DNA of 64,000 nt from Polytrichum commune (lineage: Eukaryota; Streptophyta; Polytrichopsida; Polytrichales; Polytrichaceae): positions 20,660,144 through 20,724,143 of the forward strand of contig OX485809.1 in the NCBI GenBank assembly GCA_950295325.1, read 5' to 3'. This document shows, in pieces, positions 38,564 through 50,364 of this stretch. The notes under the pieces were generated by a model. That model ran no database searches and was not told the DNA's origin. It was given only the letters and a program-made list of their open reading frames with translations. How positions within the stretch are numbered: the first letter of the stretch is position 1; every line of letters starts with the position of its first letter. The position numbers and the translations under genes are program-made.

Positions 38564-41416
38564 ATGCGGACGCCTGAGCTTTTTACACCTGGTCGACGGG
38601 CTTCTATCATAGTATCCGTGAGTGATTGTGCGTGAAGTCTGTAAGGAAAGAAATGTAAGTAAGCCTCTACATTAAAAATGTAGTTGTGCTCAATTTGTGT
38701 AGGTTCGTCGGAGAATTGAGTGCCTTGTGAAGCTCTTCCTAACGGATTTAATGGCGGATGGAGACACCTCAATCAGGCCTCTTTCAATGGTACCTCCACG
38801 TCGGTCGATTTCTTGAGTATTTCTCTCCAAATTGATGTGCTTGCATTGACGACAGTCTGCCAATAGACCATCCCAATGCATCTAATAGATTTGTTCAGAA
38901 CTGTTTTTCTAAGCAATTTCTTGGAGAATACAAGCACACGTGTAGCCACACCTGGACCCAGATCTTTAAACACAATATAGCACACACAACAAGGATTGCT
39001 GAGTAGATTTAGACAAATTTCTCTAATCAGGTCTTACCAAGAAGAACTGAGATTCTCAATCTAATCCACGCAGGTCTACAGAACAACAGGTAACAGTAGT
39101 GCCGACAACTCCGGGATCTACTTGCTGAATGCAACATATGAGCGAGCCATCAATAAGAGTTTCTACCGAGGTGCATCAAATACATTCGTTCGAATCACGT
39201 GACATCTATAGAAATCAAGCGAGTAGAAGGGATTTGCAAACTGATCGGATTTAAGACTTCATGACTATGAGTTGACGAACCTGGAGATATACGGCAGGGT
39301 TATATCTAGTTAAATTTAGAAAAATTACAACAACTACTGCAAACCATGGTCTAAATTCGTGATAAATTTACAGTTTGGAAGGTGATGGAAATATGCTACC
39401 ACTTGCTTGGACTTGGAAAACGGGCGACGCAGCGAGAACTCTATTACAAGCTTTTATCCTCCTCTTCAAGTCCCTACATCAGTAGCCAGGAGCAATTGAA
39501 CCGAAGTATTCAGGGTAAGACTTTGGCCTCGCAGTTGTACGACTTCTCTTTTGGCTACTCGGATGATCGATTCTTCTCTAAGGAACGATCTGATATCTTA
39601 CAGATACCGTGGCGGTACTGCTTTGCACTCGTCGGAGCCTGGGCATTCTTGCTTCGAGTAAAGGCTCCGTAGTTGGTCGCCTTATCATTGAGGTAAAACA
39701 CTAAGGAAGAATTGTATCAGTACACTAATCTTCATAAACAGAAAGCTCGGATGAAGGTTGAATTTGCATTGGAGATTGGCGAAGTTTTCATGACTTCATT
39801 CATATCGCTGATACTGCTTATATTTTTGACATGAAGGAGCCTGATCTCGAGATGGTCGACTGTAGCAAACTAGGTTCAAGCGCATATCCAATTAACGGAG
39901 ATGTGAACCTGCAGCAGCGATTTTACTCCGATGCCAGATACATACTACTGATTGAGAAGGCGAGTCTCTAATTTTGGAACTGGAAGCAATTTACTGATTT
40001 ATTTTCAGACTTGGTTGCGGCTTATCAAGCAAATACGAGGTCTAGTACTCCTATTCCAGGTCACTTAATGCACTGTGGAGAATGACTTTTCACCTTTTTT
40101 GACATTTTTATGCAGGACGCCATATTTCAAAGATTGATAGAAGAACGCTACTTTGACACGATTCCATGTATCATCATCACCGCACGAGGTTACCCGGATC
40201 TGGCTTCCAGGTAGATTTGTGGAAGACATACTTGCAGATGACATTGCTCTGTACATTATTTACTGATCGAAGCCTTCTTGTAGAAACATTGAATTCAGCG
40301 TTCGCTTGAAGCTTGTGGTTAATAAAGAGTTATCCGTTTATCTCATTTCAGTATTTGAACCTGTTCATAAGAATCAGTCTCAAATAACAGTTTCTACTTT
40401 GCAGGGTTTTCTTGTATCGACTTCATAGACATTTTGCAAAATTACCTATACTGGCCCTCGTCGATTGGCAAGTTCTACTCTCCTTAATTGGCTGTTCCTA
40501 GAACTCATTCTCTTCACTTGTCGCAACAGGTTTCTGACTACTAGTGTATTGATATAAACATGCATAGATCTTGATCTTTCTTATGGATCTGTAAGTGTTG
40601 TGGAATGGAATTTGGCAATTGTTGGCCAGATCTGTGTATAGTCCTGCCTCAGAGAAAACTAAACCCTCATTGATCCCACAGGAATCCGGCTGGTTTGGCT
40701 ATAGTTTGTACTTACAAATTCGGGAGCATCAGGATGGGGTTGGAGGCCCCGCGTTACGGTAAGATATTCGTAGACCACGGAGAAATCATCACAATAGTGG
40801 TGACGTATACTGTCATCTCCTCGGCACAGGTTGTAAGCATTCAGTACGTATACATATGCAGCGTCCGAAAAATGATCTGAATTTGCCAAAATAAGACTTG
40901 CCTCTGTAACAACATGGTGGCAAAGTTTAAGAGTATGTTTGGCAATTAGTTCCTCAGGGTGTACAAATAAACCGAGTGCTGCTCTTCCCGCAGTCTGTGA
41001 TGTGAAATGGCTTGGATTGCGACACCAAGATGCATATTCCTACATCCCAAACGAATCATTCGAAAGCTTCACAAAGAAGGATTTATCACTGGCAAATAGT
41101 TTACTTGACTCAAAGATGCTTCAGGTATACAAAATTGCACAGCATCGAGAGAATGTAGAAGTCATCGTTCGTAAAACCTGCATTTGCTTCGGACTCTTCT
41201 GATAGGTCGATCACAACAATTGATTGTAATGCCACATTTCAATTTAGTTACTAAAAGATATTGGCCTATTTGCAGAACTATGAACACTACAGGCAGGAGG
41301 TGACTATAATGCGGGAATCTAGACGAAGAGCTGAAATCGAAGCACTGTATGTCCATGGATACGAATTTCTTATCAAGTTCATAACCGAGAAAATCGTACA
41401 ACGAGATTACATCTAG
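38564..41416 (+). CDS. SPO11-2: SPO11-2 meiotic topoisomerase VI-A-like protein, eleven exons
   Basis: Makes the programmed meiotic double-strand breaks, with SPO11-1 and a TopVIB-like partner, in the nucleus. Exons: 38564-38617, 38703-38789, 39074-39170, 39374-39514, 39604-39692, 39837-39959, 40116-40210, 40405-40467, 40682-40758, 40994-41124, 41276-41416. They join in phase to about 365 residues (Arabidopsis SPO11-2 383). Landmarks: VRRRIE near the start; VWKVMEIC; QRELYYKLL with the catalytic Tyr (~104); ARYILLIEKDAIFQRL and LALVDWNPAGLAIVCTYKFG (Toprim acidic residues); VKWLGLR; RRAEIEALYVHGYEFL; ends IVQRDYI. Introns after IEK (AAG|GCGAGT) and within DW (TTG|GCAAGT) use GC donors; the others are GT-AG. 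Exons 1-3 are less certain: start and exon 2 end rest on phase and weak similarity. No stop or frameshift is needed, so the gene looks intact. The strong SPO11-2-specific match makes SPO11-1 or SPO11-3/TOP6A unlikely. Confidence 0.88.
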
Positions 41417-42789
41417 ATACATCTACAGGGAATATGGGCAATAATCGTCTTGATGGTGTCTTGATTCTCTCACAGACATTGGAGTTATGCAGTGCTAACA
41501 ATTTAAAGAAAATTTTATTCTAGGCAGTAGATTTCTGTGATTCTGGTATGTATACCTCATGCTCGAAAGGTATTTTGCCAAGTTCTAATTTGGAAGATTT
41601 TCAATACTATATTCTTAGGAGTTATGCATTACTGAAAGTGAAATATCTGGTCAACTTCATTGCGTCACTTGGAGAACTGATTCATGTGAGGTTCCTAAAG
41701 TTACAAGCTCAATGTTCAATGTAAACGACCTGGCGTTCACAAAATATTAAGCACGTCTTCCGTTCTCGGATGTCCCATACAGAGTGAGTCTCAAGAGTTC
41801 TTGAATGTATTTTGTAGGTACAGGAGTAACTGACACTCTTCCCGGTCTGAGTCCAGGGAGAGACTAGGAGATGAAGATGAGAAGGATTTGGACATGGGTC
41901 CATGTGTCTGAATCTGCAATGGGTGAAAGGTACCGCCTTTGCCATCTATCTGGGCCTTGATCGGGCAAATATGAGAACATTTACTTGACGAAGGTCTCAA
42001 AGAGAAGATCTCCAAGATAAGCGGGTTGAATACGGTCATTCATCTTAAATGGACACTTACACTTGAGTGATGTTTGTTTAGTTGTGAATCTTAAAATGGA
42101 CACCAGAATGATAAGTGTTTGGAATGATTGGACTATGACATGCAAAAAAGTTGTTAACCATTCTAAGTTCAATACCATACCCAAAAATTAAATTAAAAAA
42201 TTAAATTTGAAAAATGGAAATTATTGGAAAATAGAGTTGAAAAAAAATTTCATTGAAGAACTTGTTGATTATTACAAAATTGAGTGTAGTTCATGTAATA
42301 CAATCCCAAAATCTTGCATACTGTAGCATTATAGCTGGTTTGTGCAAAAATAATTAAACAAACAAAACCCGTAAAAAATTGGATATTATGAGCCTAATTA
42401 AACGAATAAGTGGAAAATTATATTCGAAAATAGACGAATTAATGAAAAATTTGGACTCTTCTCAATTCCAACCACATCAACGCGCCAGGGGAAGGTACAC
42501 ACTAATGCGTTTATGGTTCGGCACCCTCTTCACGAGCTCCGCGAGGTTGTTCAAATCACAGGACAAAAAATATCAAGCACTTCCTGATTCATACCCATAA
42601 AATGTCTTGCCTTTGACCTTGTATTATCATGGCTGGTTAGCGTGGAGGTAGGGCTAGTAAGGACGGAGGAGGTCCAAAGGCTTATACATGAGGAGGAGGG
42701 GCTCCGCCTTGATAAATGCTAATGTCCATTTGGAACTCATACAAAATACACTAGAATCCTCTAGCAAGCAAGGTTTTCGTTTTGAAATG
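41417..42789. other. Intergenic 3' of SPO11-2
   Basis: Very AT-rich stretches (42180-42260). A frame at 42379-42600 (73 aa, basic) has no recognised domain. GC-richer piece 42640-42720 unexplained. Confidence 0.35.
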
Positions 42790-43231
42790 ATTATTTTTAT
42801 TATACCTTTATGCAAACTCCATACAAGGGTTGACCAATAATCCTTTGTTTCTTCAAGAGCTCACAAATGTCCTCTCTAAGAACATGATATGAGGCTAAAA
42901 TTAAACAATGTTATGTACATTTGGCAAAATAAATGCCAAATTCTACACACCTCTTGATGTTGTCTTGCAAAACTCTATTTGAATGAAACCAATCATACAT
43001 GGTTCCTCTACTCAAATAGTTGTAGACACAAGTCAAGTCTTCTGGTTTTCTATAGGCAACCTCAAGAAGTTTCATACGTCCCCAATGTTTCGTTTAACAT
43101 TAACATAGATAAGAAACAAAAAAACTTGGATTGAACCAATTTTGGTATTGATCTCTTATCTTCTTGCTCATTTTTCTTCATAATTGTTCCCTTGGGGAGA
43201 TGCATAATATGTTGGTTTCTCTTAGGCCTCC
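42790..43231 (-). pseudogene. pogo/CENP-B-like DDE transposase relic, part left of the giant MULE
   Basis: Minus-strand reading gives GRPKRNQHIM (AT-hook-like), then after a probable intron MKLLEVAYRKPEDLT..YNYLSRGT, DNIKRCVEFGIYFAK, and further DICELLKKQRIIGQPLYGVCIK. This order resembles the N-terminal region of a plant DDE-type (CENP-B/pogo-like) transposon family. It is interrupted by a stop after FAKCT and by the MULE itself at 43231/43232. A matching coding-like stretch continues at 57651-57720 on the other side of the MULE. The DDE domain is not seen, so this is a fragment. Confidence 0.5.
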
Positions 43232-43300
43232 CAGGAATGCTATCTTGTGAGCGGTGAGTGGTGAGCAGTGAGCCGTGAGCAGAAAATTTGAATTTTTATT
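43232..43300 (+). repeat. Left TIR of the giant MULE with heptamer array
   Basis: CAGGAATGCTATCTT, then GTGAGCG GTGAGTG and then GTGAGCA GTGAGCC GTGAGCA, an exact 7-bp register, then an AT-rich stretch shared with the right end. Confidence 0.9.
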
Positions 43301-43964
43301 CTTCAAATTTTTCAATGAAATGTATGATATAGACCCTATGACCGTGGAGAATTTATGGTTTCATTCTATAAAATCTGCATATTATTTAACAAAAATTAAT
43401 CAAGGTCCTATTCCCGCGGAGGGATTTTTGCAGTTCACACAAATGATTTTTTTGGAAAGGCCTTGTAAACAAAAAAAACACCTTTGGTACATTAGAATCT
43501 CCCAACATGCATATCAACATGGTTGAATTTTTTTCAAATGGCCCAATTTAAATAGTCATCATCTAGACATTAAAGTGGTTAATAAAGTACGCATCCATTT
43601 AAGTACGCATCATGGTTAAGTGCGCAATTTTTTTTTAACAAAAATCAGGGTTTGTATTTTATTGTTTGAATATGTCATGCAGAGTCGTTTGTCACGAATG
43701 CATGAATTTTTTATGCTTGACATTAAATGTCAGTTTGTTGACGTTTTGCTAAAACGTCTCAAACGATCATCACAATTATTCATCATACATATGTCTAGCT
43801 TCCGTTTGAACATCGGAGCAAAGCAATTGGTCGTTGATGTCGAAGACAATGCTATGTAGAGCTTCAAAGCCTTTAAAGTTCTTAAAATCCAAGGTTCATA
43901 AAAATAAAAATAGATCATATATTAGAAGGAAATACACGTATTTTTATGTGAAGTACTTCAATGA

Positions 43965-46900
43965 TCACGAAGACATTTCAACATCATTAGAAGCCTCAAT
44001 CCATCCTTCCTCGCTATCACTGTCACTAGATGATTCATCAACTTCTGCAGAAATATGGAAATATTTTTCTACAGGACGGCAACTACTAGGTTTTTCTGGA
44101 GAAGGGTCTGGTGATGAAGTAGCTGCATACGCTTCTGCAACAATCTCAGCATGAAAAGGAAGCTGAAGAGGTCTAATAGGGCTTCTAATCTTACTGATAT
44201 AGTGTGAGAGAATGCTTCCATCATACTTCATCATAGAGGACTTCAACGCTTCCTTGCGCCATCTATAAACAAATAAAAATCAACCATTTAAAAATGTTGG
44301 TAAGAAAAATTGAGGAAATGTTTAAAAATTTGAAGATAGATAGTGTAGATTTATTTACAAGCTCGCTTGACAACAGTCTTCTTCTCTGGCTCATCTGCAT
44401 TCTCCAAAGGGCGTTTCTTCTTTGGAGAAGACCTTGTAACTTTGACTGACTAAACTTCTTCAGCTTGGGGAAGAAGAGGAACCAATACCTCTTTGTATAA
44501 GATACTGTCATATTCAAATGCAATAATATGACGATGAAGACTCTTTGATGCCCGAACAGAAGCACCTGAAATAAACAATACCATTTAGTACTTGGTATAA
44601 ATTAATGACCAAACATATCAAAAGAAAAGTATAGGGAAAAAATAATACATGTGGAGGCTGTGAGGTCCATGACAATGTCATCTTCAACCGTGCAGAGATC
44701 AATAAGAGCCATGAGTAATTTGAAGATTTCTCCCGTGCACCTCTAAATGGCATTCTATTCTCCGACTGAACAGTTAGAGAATCAACATCAATGAGGTTTG
44801 TGAGATGTCCATCTGATGACAACTTGATGCCCTGTGCAAAAAGTTCAGGACGGTCACAAAACACAAAATTAGACATTGGAACCTCTTCATCCGAATTTTC
44901 CTTTCTAACAAAGCATTTCACCATGAAACACTTGTGCGTACGGGATGGATGATCCGGGACAGTCAAAGGAAGGCCGTTAATTGCAAACCACTTGGATTCC
45001 TCCTGAAAATTTGCCCAATCCGCCCAAGATAAAAGTTCATTGGATATAAACTTTGAATCAGGATAAAATACAATGAGGGCACCATCATCTTGAAGAAACT
45101 GCATGGCAAACTCAAATTGATTCTTGATCCATATGGATTCCACTTTTCCATCTATATCATCTGGTTTAGTCTTTGGATGACGGTTCCAAGGTGGAATTTC
45201 ACCAGCAATACCAAGTCCAGGAACAGGTTATCCTCCGGAACATCAAAGATAACAAGATCAACTACATTGTCAGCTTCACAACCCGCATAGCTTCGAATCT
45301 TTTTACCTTGATGATCTTTAATCCATGCTTTCATACGCCTCCAAATCTTTGGCTCATCACTCTCAGTAACATCATCAAACAAGTCCAAAATACCTGAAGG
45401 ACTATCATTGATGATTTCTATCCCACTTTCTACATCATCCAACTGCGAGCATGGGATAGTATACACCGTTTGTGACGGAAAAGGGGCAACGGAAAGAGAC
45501 ACCTGAGAAGCCAAAGGAGTAATAGTAGCGGGCATGCTACTGCCTGAAGGAGAAATACCCACATAAGAAAGAAGTTTCTCTGGCCCTTCCTTTAACACAA
45601 GCTTCGTCAACTCTTTGTTCCGTGCCGCAACCTCATTCTTCAACTTTATTTCCTCCTCCTTGCCTTTCTTCTTTTCTTCTTTTTCCTTCAAACGAGTTTC
45701 AACCTTTGCTTTCTTGTCAGCCAATTTCTTCCTTTGTTTGTCAGATATAGAGTTGTCATCACCCACCTCCGATGCATCTTCTTCAATATGTACCAAATTC
45801 TCAGCCTCTAATTGTTGCATCATATTGTCACAACTAGCCTTCAAGGCTCTCTCCTCTCCAGGACATCTTTCATTTTCCTTTAACTCAAGATACCAAGGAC
45901 ATTGAAGAAGATGAGGTCTTCCAAAATATTTTTTCTGATAGTCTGAAAAAATACATTCACTACTAGAAACATCCACCTACTTGTTAAAACGTTGAGGAAT
46001 GTTCTTCCTATCAATGGCCCCTTTAATCACCAACTCCCTCCATAAATATCTCAAGATAGCTATCTTCATAGCATTCTCAGTACCAGCTTGGACAAGAAAT
46101 AATTCCTTCGTATAAGTGCCATCCTTTGAAAAAAATTCTTTGAAAGCCTTCCCCCACAAAGTAATAGAATGAGACTCAATCCAAGTTCCAATATCGTCCA
46201 CTGGGTTGGGCAAGTCCTCGGTCTTCAATATGATAGCATCTTCCTCCATAATTTTCTCAAATTGATTTACTGCCTCCTCCTCTAACTGCAACAATGTACA
46301 ATTATTCAGCAAAACAAATTCAATTCAATCCATCTAATTCTCAAATTTTAGATATAACTTAAATTTCATAAAAAATACAAATATACGGTTCAAAATAACA
46401 TACCCCAGCCCAGAAGGCAGCTTGATCTATCTAAATCCGAAGAACTGAATCAGAAGCGGGTGAGGGAGGAAAGTTGTATTCTTTACGACTCTCCTTACTC
46501 ATATTTCACCACCTTAACCATCTCTCTTTGTGCTTCGAAGAAACCTTTGTTGTTGCAATAAGTTGTAGTTTCTCTGAAGTCATCTCAGGCTTCACTTGAA
46601 AAATATCAAAGTGACGAATAATCTACTTTCAAAAGTACAATTAGATTAGTAAAAATTTGTACTATAAAAAAAAACATAATATAGAAAACATTTAATGACA
46701 TATATGCAAAATTTACGACATTAATTGTTTAGGTTTAACCCTCTCAAACCCATAATCAAGCCAACCACACAAAATAACATCACAAAAACCAGTGGAGGCC
46801 TCCTAATTTAACTAATCACTTACCTCAGCCACATAGAACTTCTTCTAAAACAAAGCACACAATAACCATGTAAAGGGCAGTAAGATGATTATTATTTCAT

Positions 46901-48226
46901 AAATATTTATTATAAACGTCCCATCTAACTTCTCTCGGATCCGAGACCATGCAAACCAAGTTGAATAAAATTACAAAAAACAAAAAAATCTATGATAGAT
47001 GGTGGAGCACATACCTCTCTTATGAAACCCTCTCCATTTGCTGGATTGGCAATTGCGAGGTACCGAGATAGGTCTGTGGAGAGGGAGGTCTTCTTTGCCT
47101 CAACAGCCTTAGTTGCGGCGGCTTGTAGTTCAAACGGACTTCCAATTCTATCTTCGCCTGTACCGGTGACAAGACTATCTTTGTACCACCTGATTGCCTC
47201 TTCTTGTGCTGCGGAGATTTCTCGCTACAAACAAAGATAACAAATTCAGACAAGTTCTCATTTAAACTTGTAGGTGACAAATTGAAAGTAGACAAGTAAT
47301 TTACCTCGTATAAACAATTGATGAATGCATCGTGAGTAAGATGATACCACTTCCGTCTCTTCCCACCGTGACGATTTCACTCAAGAATACTAGCTTGAAG
47401 GTCTTCATCACTGACAAGTCCTTTAAGTTGATCAAAGTCTAGCAATCCCAATTGCTGGACACGCTTGACATTGTGCGTGAAGTGTTGGGCGACGTGATCA
47501 ACCTGGTTTTTCCTGGATTGCATACACCTCAACTAAGAATACAAATGATACACGATGCATTTACTAACATGAGTATTTAAATAATAAATAACAAAAAATT
47601 CGAAATTCAAATAACATATTTTGAAGAACTTACTTGTTCCAATCTGTCATCGCATGCAATAGCATGTTACAATTTTCTGAAGATACGTTGATGAAAACAG
47701 AACGTACGGGAACATGAAAAAATGCATCATCTTTATGGAGGGCACTAATGACATCCATCCATGTAATATGACGGTGATTCCCGTCCCATACGTAGAAAAA
47801 CCGATTAGAATACTTTCCTAATGCTGGATTTTTTGCCAATCGAGCTTTAAACTCCAAATCCTCCTTGCGCCACAAATCCGACCATGAAGCCCGATGAGTC
47901 TCCGTGACGGTTGCTTCTTCCATTCTAAAACTCCTTAAGGATAGATAGAAGCAGGCTGATGCCCGCCTATACCCACAAGAGAACTCTGCCTTCAACTTTT
48001 GAATGTCAGTCTTCAAGGGCTCTCTAACATCCTTCATAGGAATCATCCTGCACAAGGGCACGTCAAGTTCACAGTTTGGAGATTCAAGTGCACTTTGAAT
48101 TGCGTCATGTGAATTGCCTCTCACGGCTCTCCGTAATTTCTCCTCAATCTCTGCTAAACCACCATCTTCAACCTCCATGTTGACCTTTGGGCTCTCGCTT
48201 TCACCCTCTGCAAATTCGTGAGTCAT
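43965..48226 (-). pseudogene. ParB-like domain fused to beta-class DNA methyltransferase-like domain, multi-exon, decayed
   Basis: Approximate exons: 48226-47634, 47527-47305, 47224-47015, 46844-46824 (21-nt microexon, KKFYVAE), 46622-46404, 46285-44649, 44565-44359, 44262-43965. The first exon has IPMKDVREPLKTDIQKLKAEF and later FFYVWDGNHRHITW, the layout of a ParB/sulfiredoxin-like domain (IPxxDI ... DGNHR). A Lys/Glu-rich coiled coil follows (45.6-45.8 kb). Then come DLVIFDVPED (place of the DPPY motif), DGALIVFYP, EIFKLLMALIDLCTVEDDIV plus MDLTAST, and after an intron ASVRASKSLHRHIIAFEYD: motif IV before motif I, the beta-class order. PKKKRP near the end looks like a nuclear signal; the C-terminus is Ser/acidic. 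ParB-methyltransferase fusions are known from phages and bacteria. Lesions: in-frame stops in exon 2, twice in exon 5, at 45977 and in exon 7, plus frame changes near 45.22 and 44.74 kb. The stops are all TGA or TAG, fitting C-to-T decay. Methyltransferase call good, ParB-like call moderate. Confidence 0.65.
45152..45976 (-). other. Open central segment of the methyltransferase-like gene
   Basis: The longest unbroken frame of that gene (274 codons). It carries the coiled coil (DKQRKKLADKKAKVETRLKE region) and runs into DLVIFDVPED at its 3' end before the frame changes. It is part of the entry above, listed because it is the most tractable piece for a profile search. Confidence 0.6.
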
Positions 48227-48227
48227 C

Positions 48228-49000
48228 TGCGCATATGGATAAGAGAATTGAGAAATAAGAGCATTTTAAAAAAAAGACTAAAACCAAACAATGAGAACAA
48301 GATCATTTTGAAAAAAAGAAAATGAAATAGTACCCGTCCACCCTTGTTTTGGATCCGAGACACCAAATTTAACGCACAAAATTGGAGTGAGTCCCTTAAC
48401 GAATTGAGAATTAAAGCATTTTCGAAAAAAAAAACTACAACCAAGCAATGAGGACAAGAGCATTTTCAAAAAAAAGAAAATGAAATAGTAGCCCTCCACC
48501 CTTGTCTCGGATCCGAGACAACCCATTTAATGCACAATCCTAGAGGAAAACTGACGGGTTTCTTTGATGTACATGAAGCCATGCCGCTTAGAACCCAAGG
48601 CTATGAGAACAAGCGCATTTTCAAAATAAACAAAACAAATAGTACCCGTCCACCCTTGTTTCGGATCCGAGACAACAAATTTAACGTACAAAATTGGAGT
48701 GAGTCCCTTAACGAATTGAGAAATAAAGCATTTTTGAAAAACAAAACTACAACCAAGCAATGAAGACAAGAGCATTTTCAAAAACAAATGCATGAAATAG
48801 TACCCGTCCACCCTTGTCTCGGATCCGAGACAACCCATTTAACGCACAGTCAGAAAGGCAAACTAACATATTTCTCTTATAGATATACACAAGCTCTAAC
48901 TACCTTAAAACCCACGGAAATGACACCAAGAGCATTTTCAAAAATAGCAAAACAAACAGCACCCCTCTACCCTTGTCTCGGATCCGAGACAACCATTCCT
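48228..49000. repeat. 157-bp satellite, five units, each with the 16-bp palindrome
   Basis: Unit starts at about 48291, 48448, 48603, 48760 and 48920 (spacings 157, 155, 157 and 160). A half unit lies next to the methyltransferase-like start at 48226. Each unit has 'agagcattttcaaaa', 'cacccttgtctcggatccga' and a variable tail. Units 1 and 3 share one tail ('ttggagtgagtcccttaacg'), so there is a two-unit higher-order pattern. It lies in what should be the promoter of the methyltransferase-like gene. Confidence 0.88.
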
Positions 49001-50312
49001 ACACCATCTCCGCCTCTGCCTCTGCTGCAACAGCCAGCAACACTCCGAGCAGGTTATGAGGGAGCACTCATCCGTGGCGGGCTATGAGGAAGCACACCTC
49101 CTCGATCCATCCCCATGGAATTTGCACCCGAGCAGTGATGAGCTCAGCATTTATGAATTAGCCGGGTGGCGGTCACTGCTTTGCTTGCCCAATGCCGATT
49201 TGTAACTACACTTGTGCTCATCCAAACTCTAAGGTAGGTGCGCCTTGAATGGTTACTTTGTCCGTCTACGCCACGTCTCCTAGGATATGAAACCCGCCAC
49301 TAGCACAAGACAGCTAGCAAATCCAAATCAAGGCCGTTGCCACTTTCCTCGTACACTTTGGAGCACGTATGAACCATCCTATTCGTTGTCGAAAGTGAAG
49401 ATTCTTGTGCTCATTAAGTGGTCGTGATATAGGTCTCCCCAATTATGATCAATCACAATTGGGGAATCAAATTGAGGGTGAAATGAATCAATCACAACCA
49501 AGAATCAAAAGCTTCAAACAAAAATGAACAGATCCATACCTGTTGTGTAACAGATCCATATACAGTGTGAGCATACCTATTGGGACCCGAAAGCCTTGTC
49601 TCGGATCCGAGACAAGGCTTCATTGAGGCGCAAGGAACCTGACAGGTGGGATCCCCCGGTAACAAAGGGAGACTAGGAAGAGTTTTGAGAGCTGAGGCAT
49701 ATATATCCAACCTCTCGTGCGCTTTGTGTGGGGGGATACATAACTCAACACTCATCTCTTTTGGTATAAGCCAATGCCACATTTGCAATATAAATCACAC
49801 AGCTTGGGATTTTCAAAAAGTCAACAAGCTGTAATCATAGCAGAGGATCCATTATATTCATGAGGAAGAAGATGAAAAAAAAAAACAAAAAAAAACAACC
49901 CCAATTCACCTGCATCAGATTAAGTAAAGGTATGACCAGTTCAAGCTCAATATAACAACGATGAGGGTTGTAATCGATCTCACTACCTGTCAACAATTTC
50001 TTCTGCAATTCCCCTACATCTTTTTTTTTCTGCTGTATTACAGATGCTTAAAACATCAGTAATATTCCTGTGTTTGGGTAAGTCTGCTATAAGGTAGATG
50101 GGTCTTAAGTGGCTACTGTTCTTAATCGGAGTTGTTGACATTCATTGGATACTCTAATTCGAGACTCCAATACACCAGAACTTCGATTTTGAAATACATG
50201 TATTGCAATCCTAACCTTACAGGAACATCAAAACCTTTAAGAGACAACAAGATCCGAGACAAAATGGAAACCCTAAAACTTGGGATGAAATATGGCCATG
50301 GATGATTGAAAT
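49001..50312. other. MULE interior without a firm gene
   Basis: A 98-codon minus-strand frame at 49788-49492 contains MKPCLGSETRL, a segment shared with exon 3 of the small gene at 51954-52646 because both run through the palindrome. About 30 bp near 49320-49350 ('agcaaatccaaatcaaggcc') recurs inverted near 36530-36560. Nothing else recognised. Confidence 0.4.
49591..49620. repeat. 30-bp perfect palindrome around GGATCC
   Basis: The 16-bp core plus seven more paired bases on each side (AAGCCTT left, AAGGCTT right). Perfect two-fold symmetry. Confidence 0.95.
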
Positions 50313-50340
50313 TTAGTTGTCTCGGATCCGAGACAACTAA
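50313..50340. repeat. 28-bp perfect palindrome around GGATCC
   Basis: The same 16-bp core but with different paired flanks (TTAGTT left, AACTAA right). It lies about 25 bp before the rDNA array. Confidence 0.95.
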
Positions 50341-50364
50341 GCCGTGAGACTGAGCCGTGAGACT

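Noticed and set aside
45615-45905. Ser/Phe-rich plus-strand frame of 96 codons
   Set aside because: Exact antisense of the Lys/Glu-rich coiled coil of the methyltransferase-like gene.
48228-49000. CRISPR-like appearance of regularly spaced palindromes
   Set aside because: This is a plant nuclear transposon; the whole 157-bp unit repeats, not short repeats with unique spacers.
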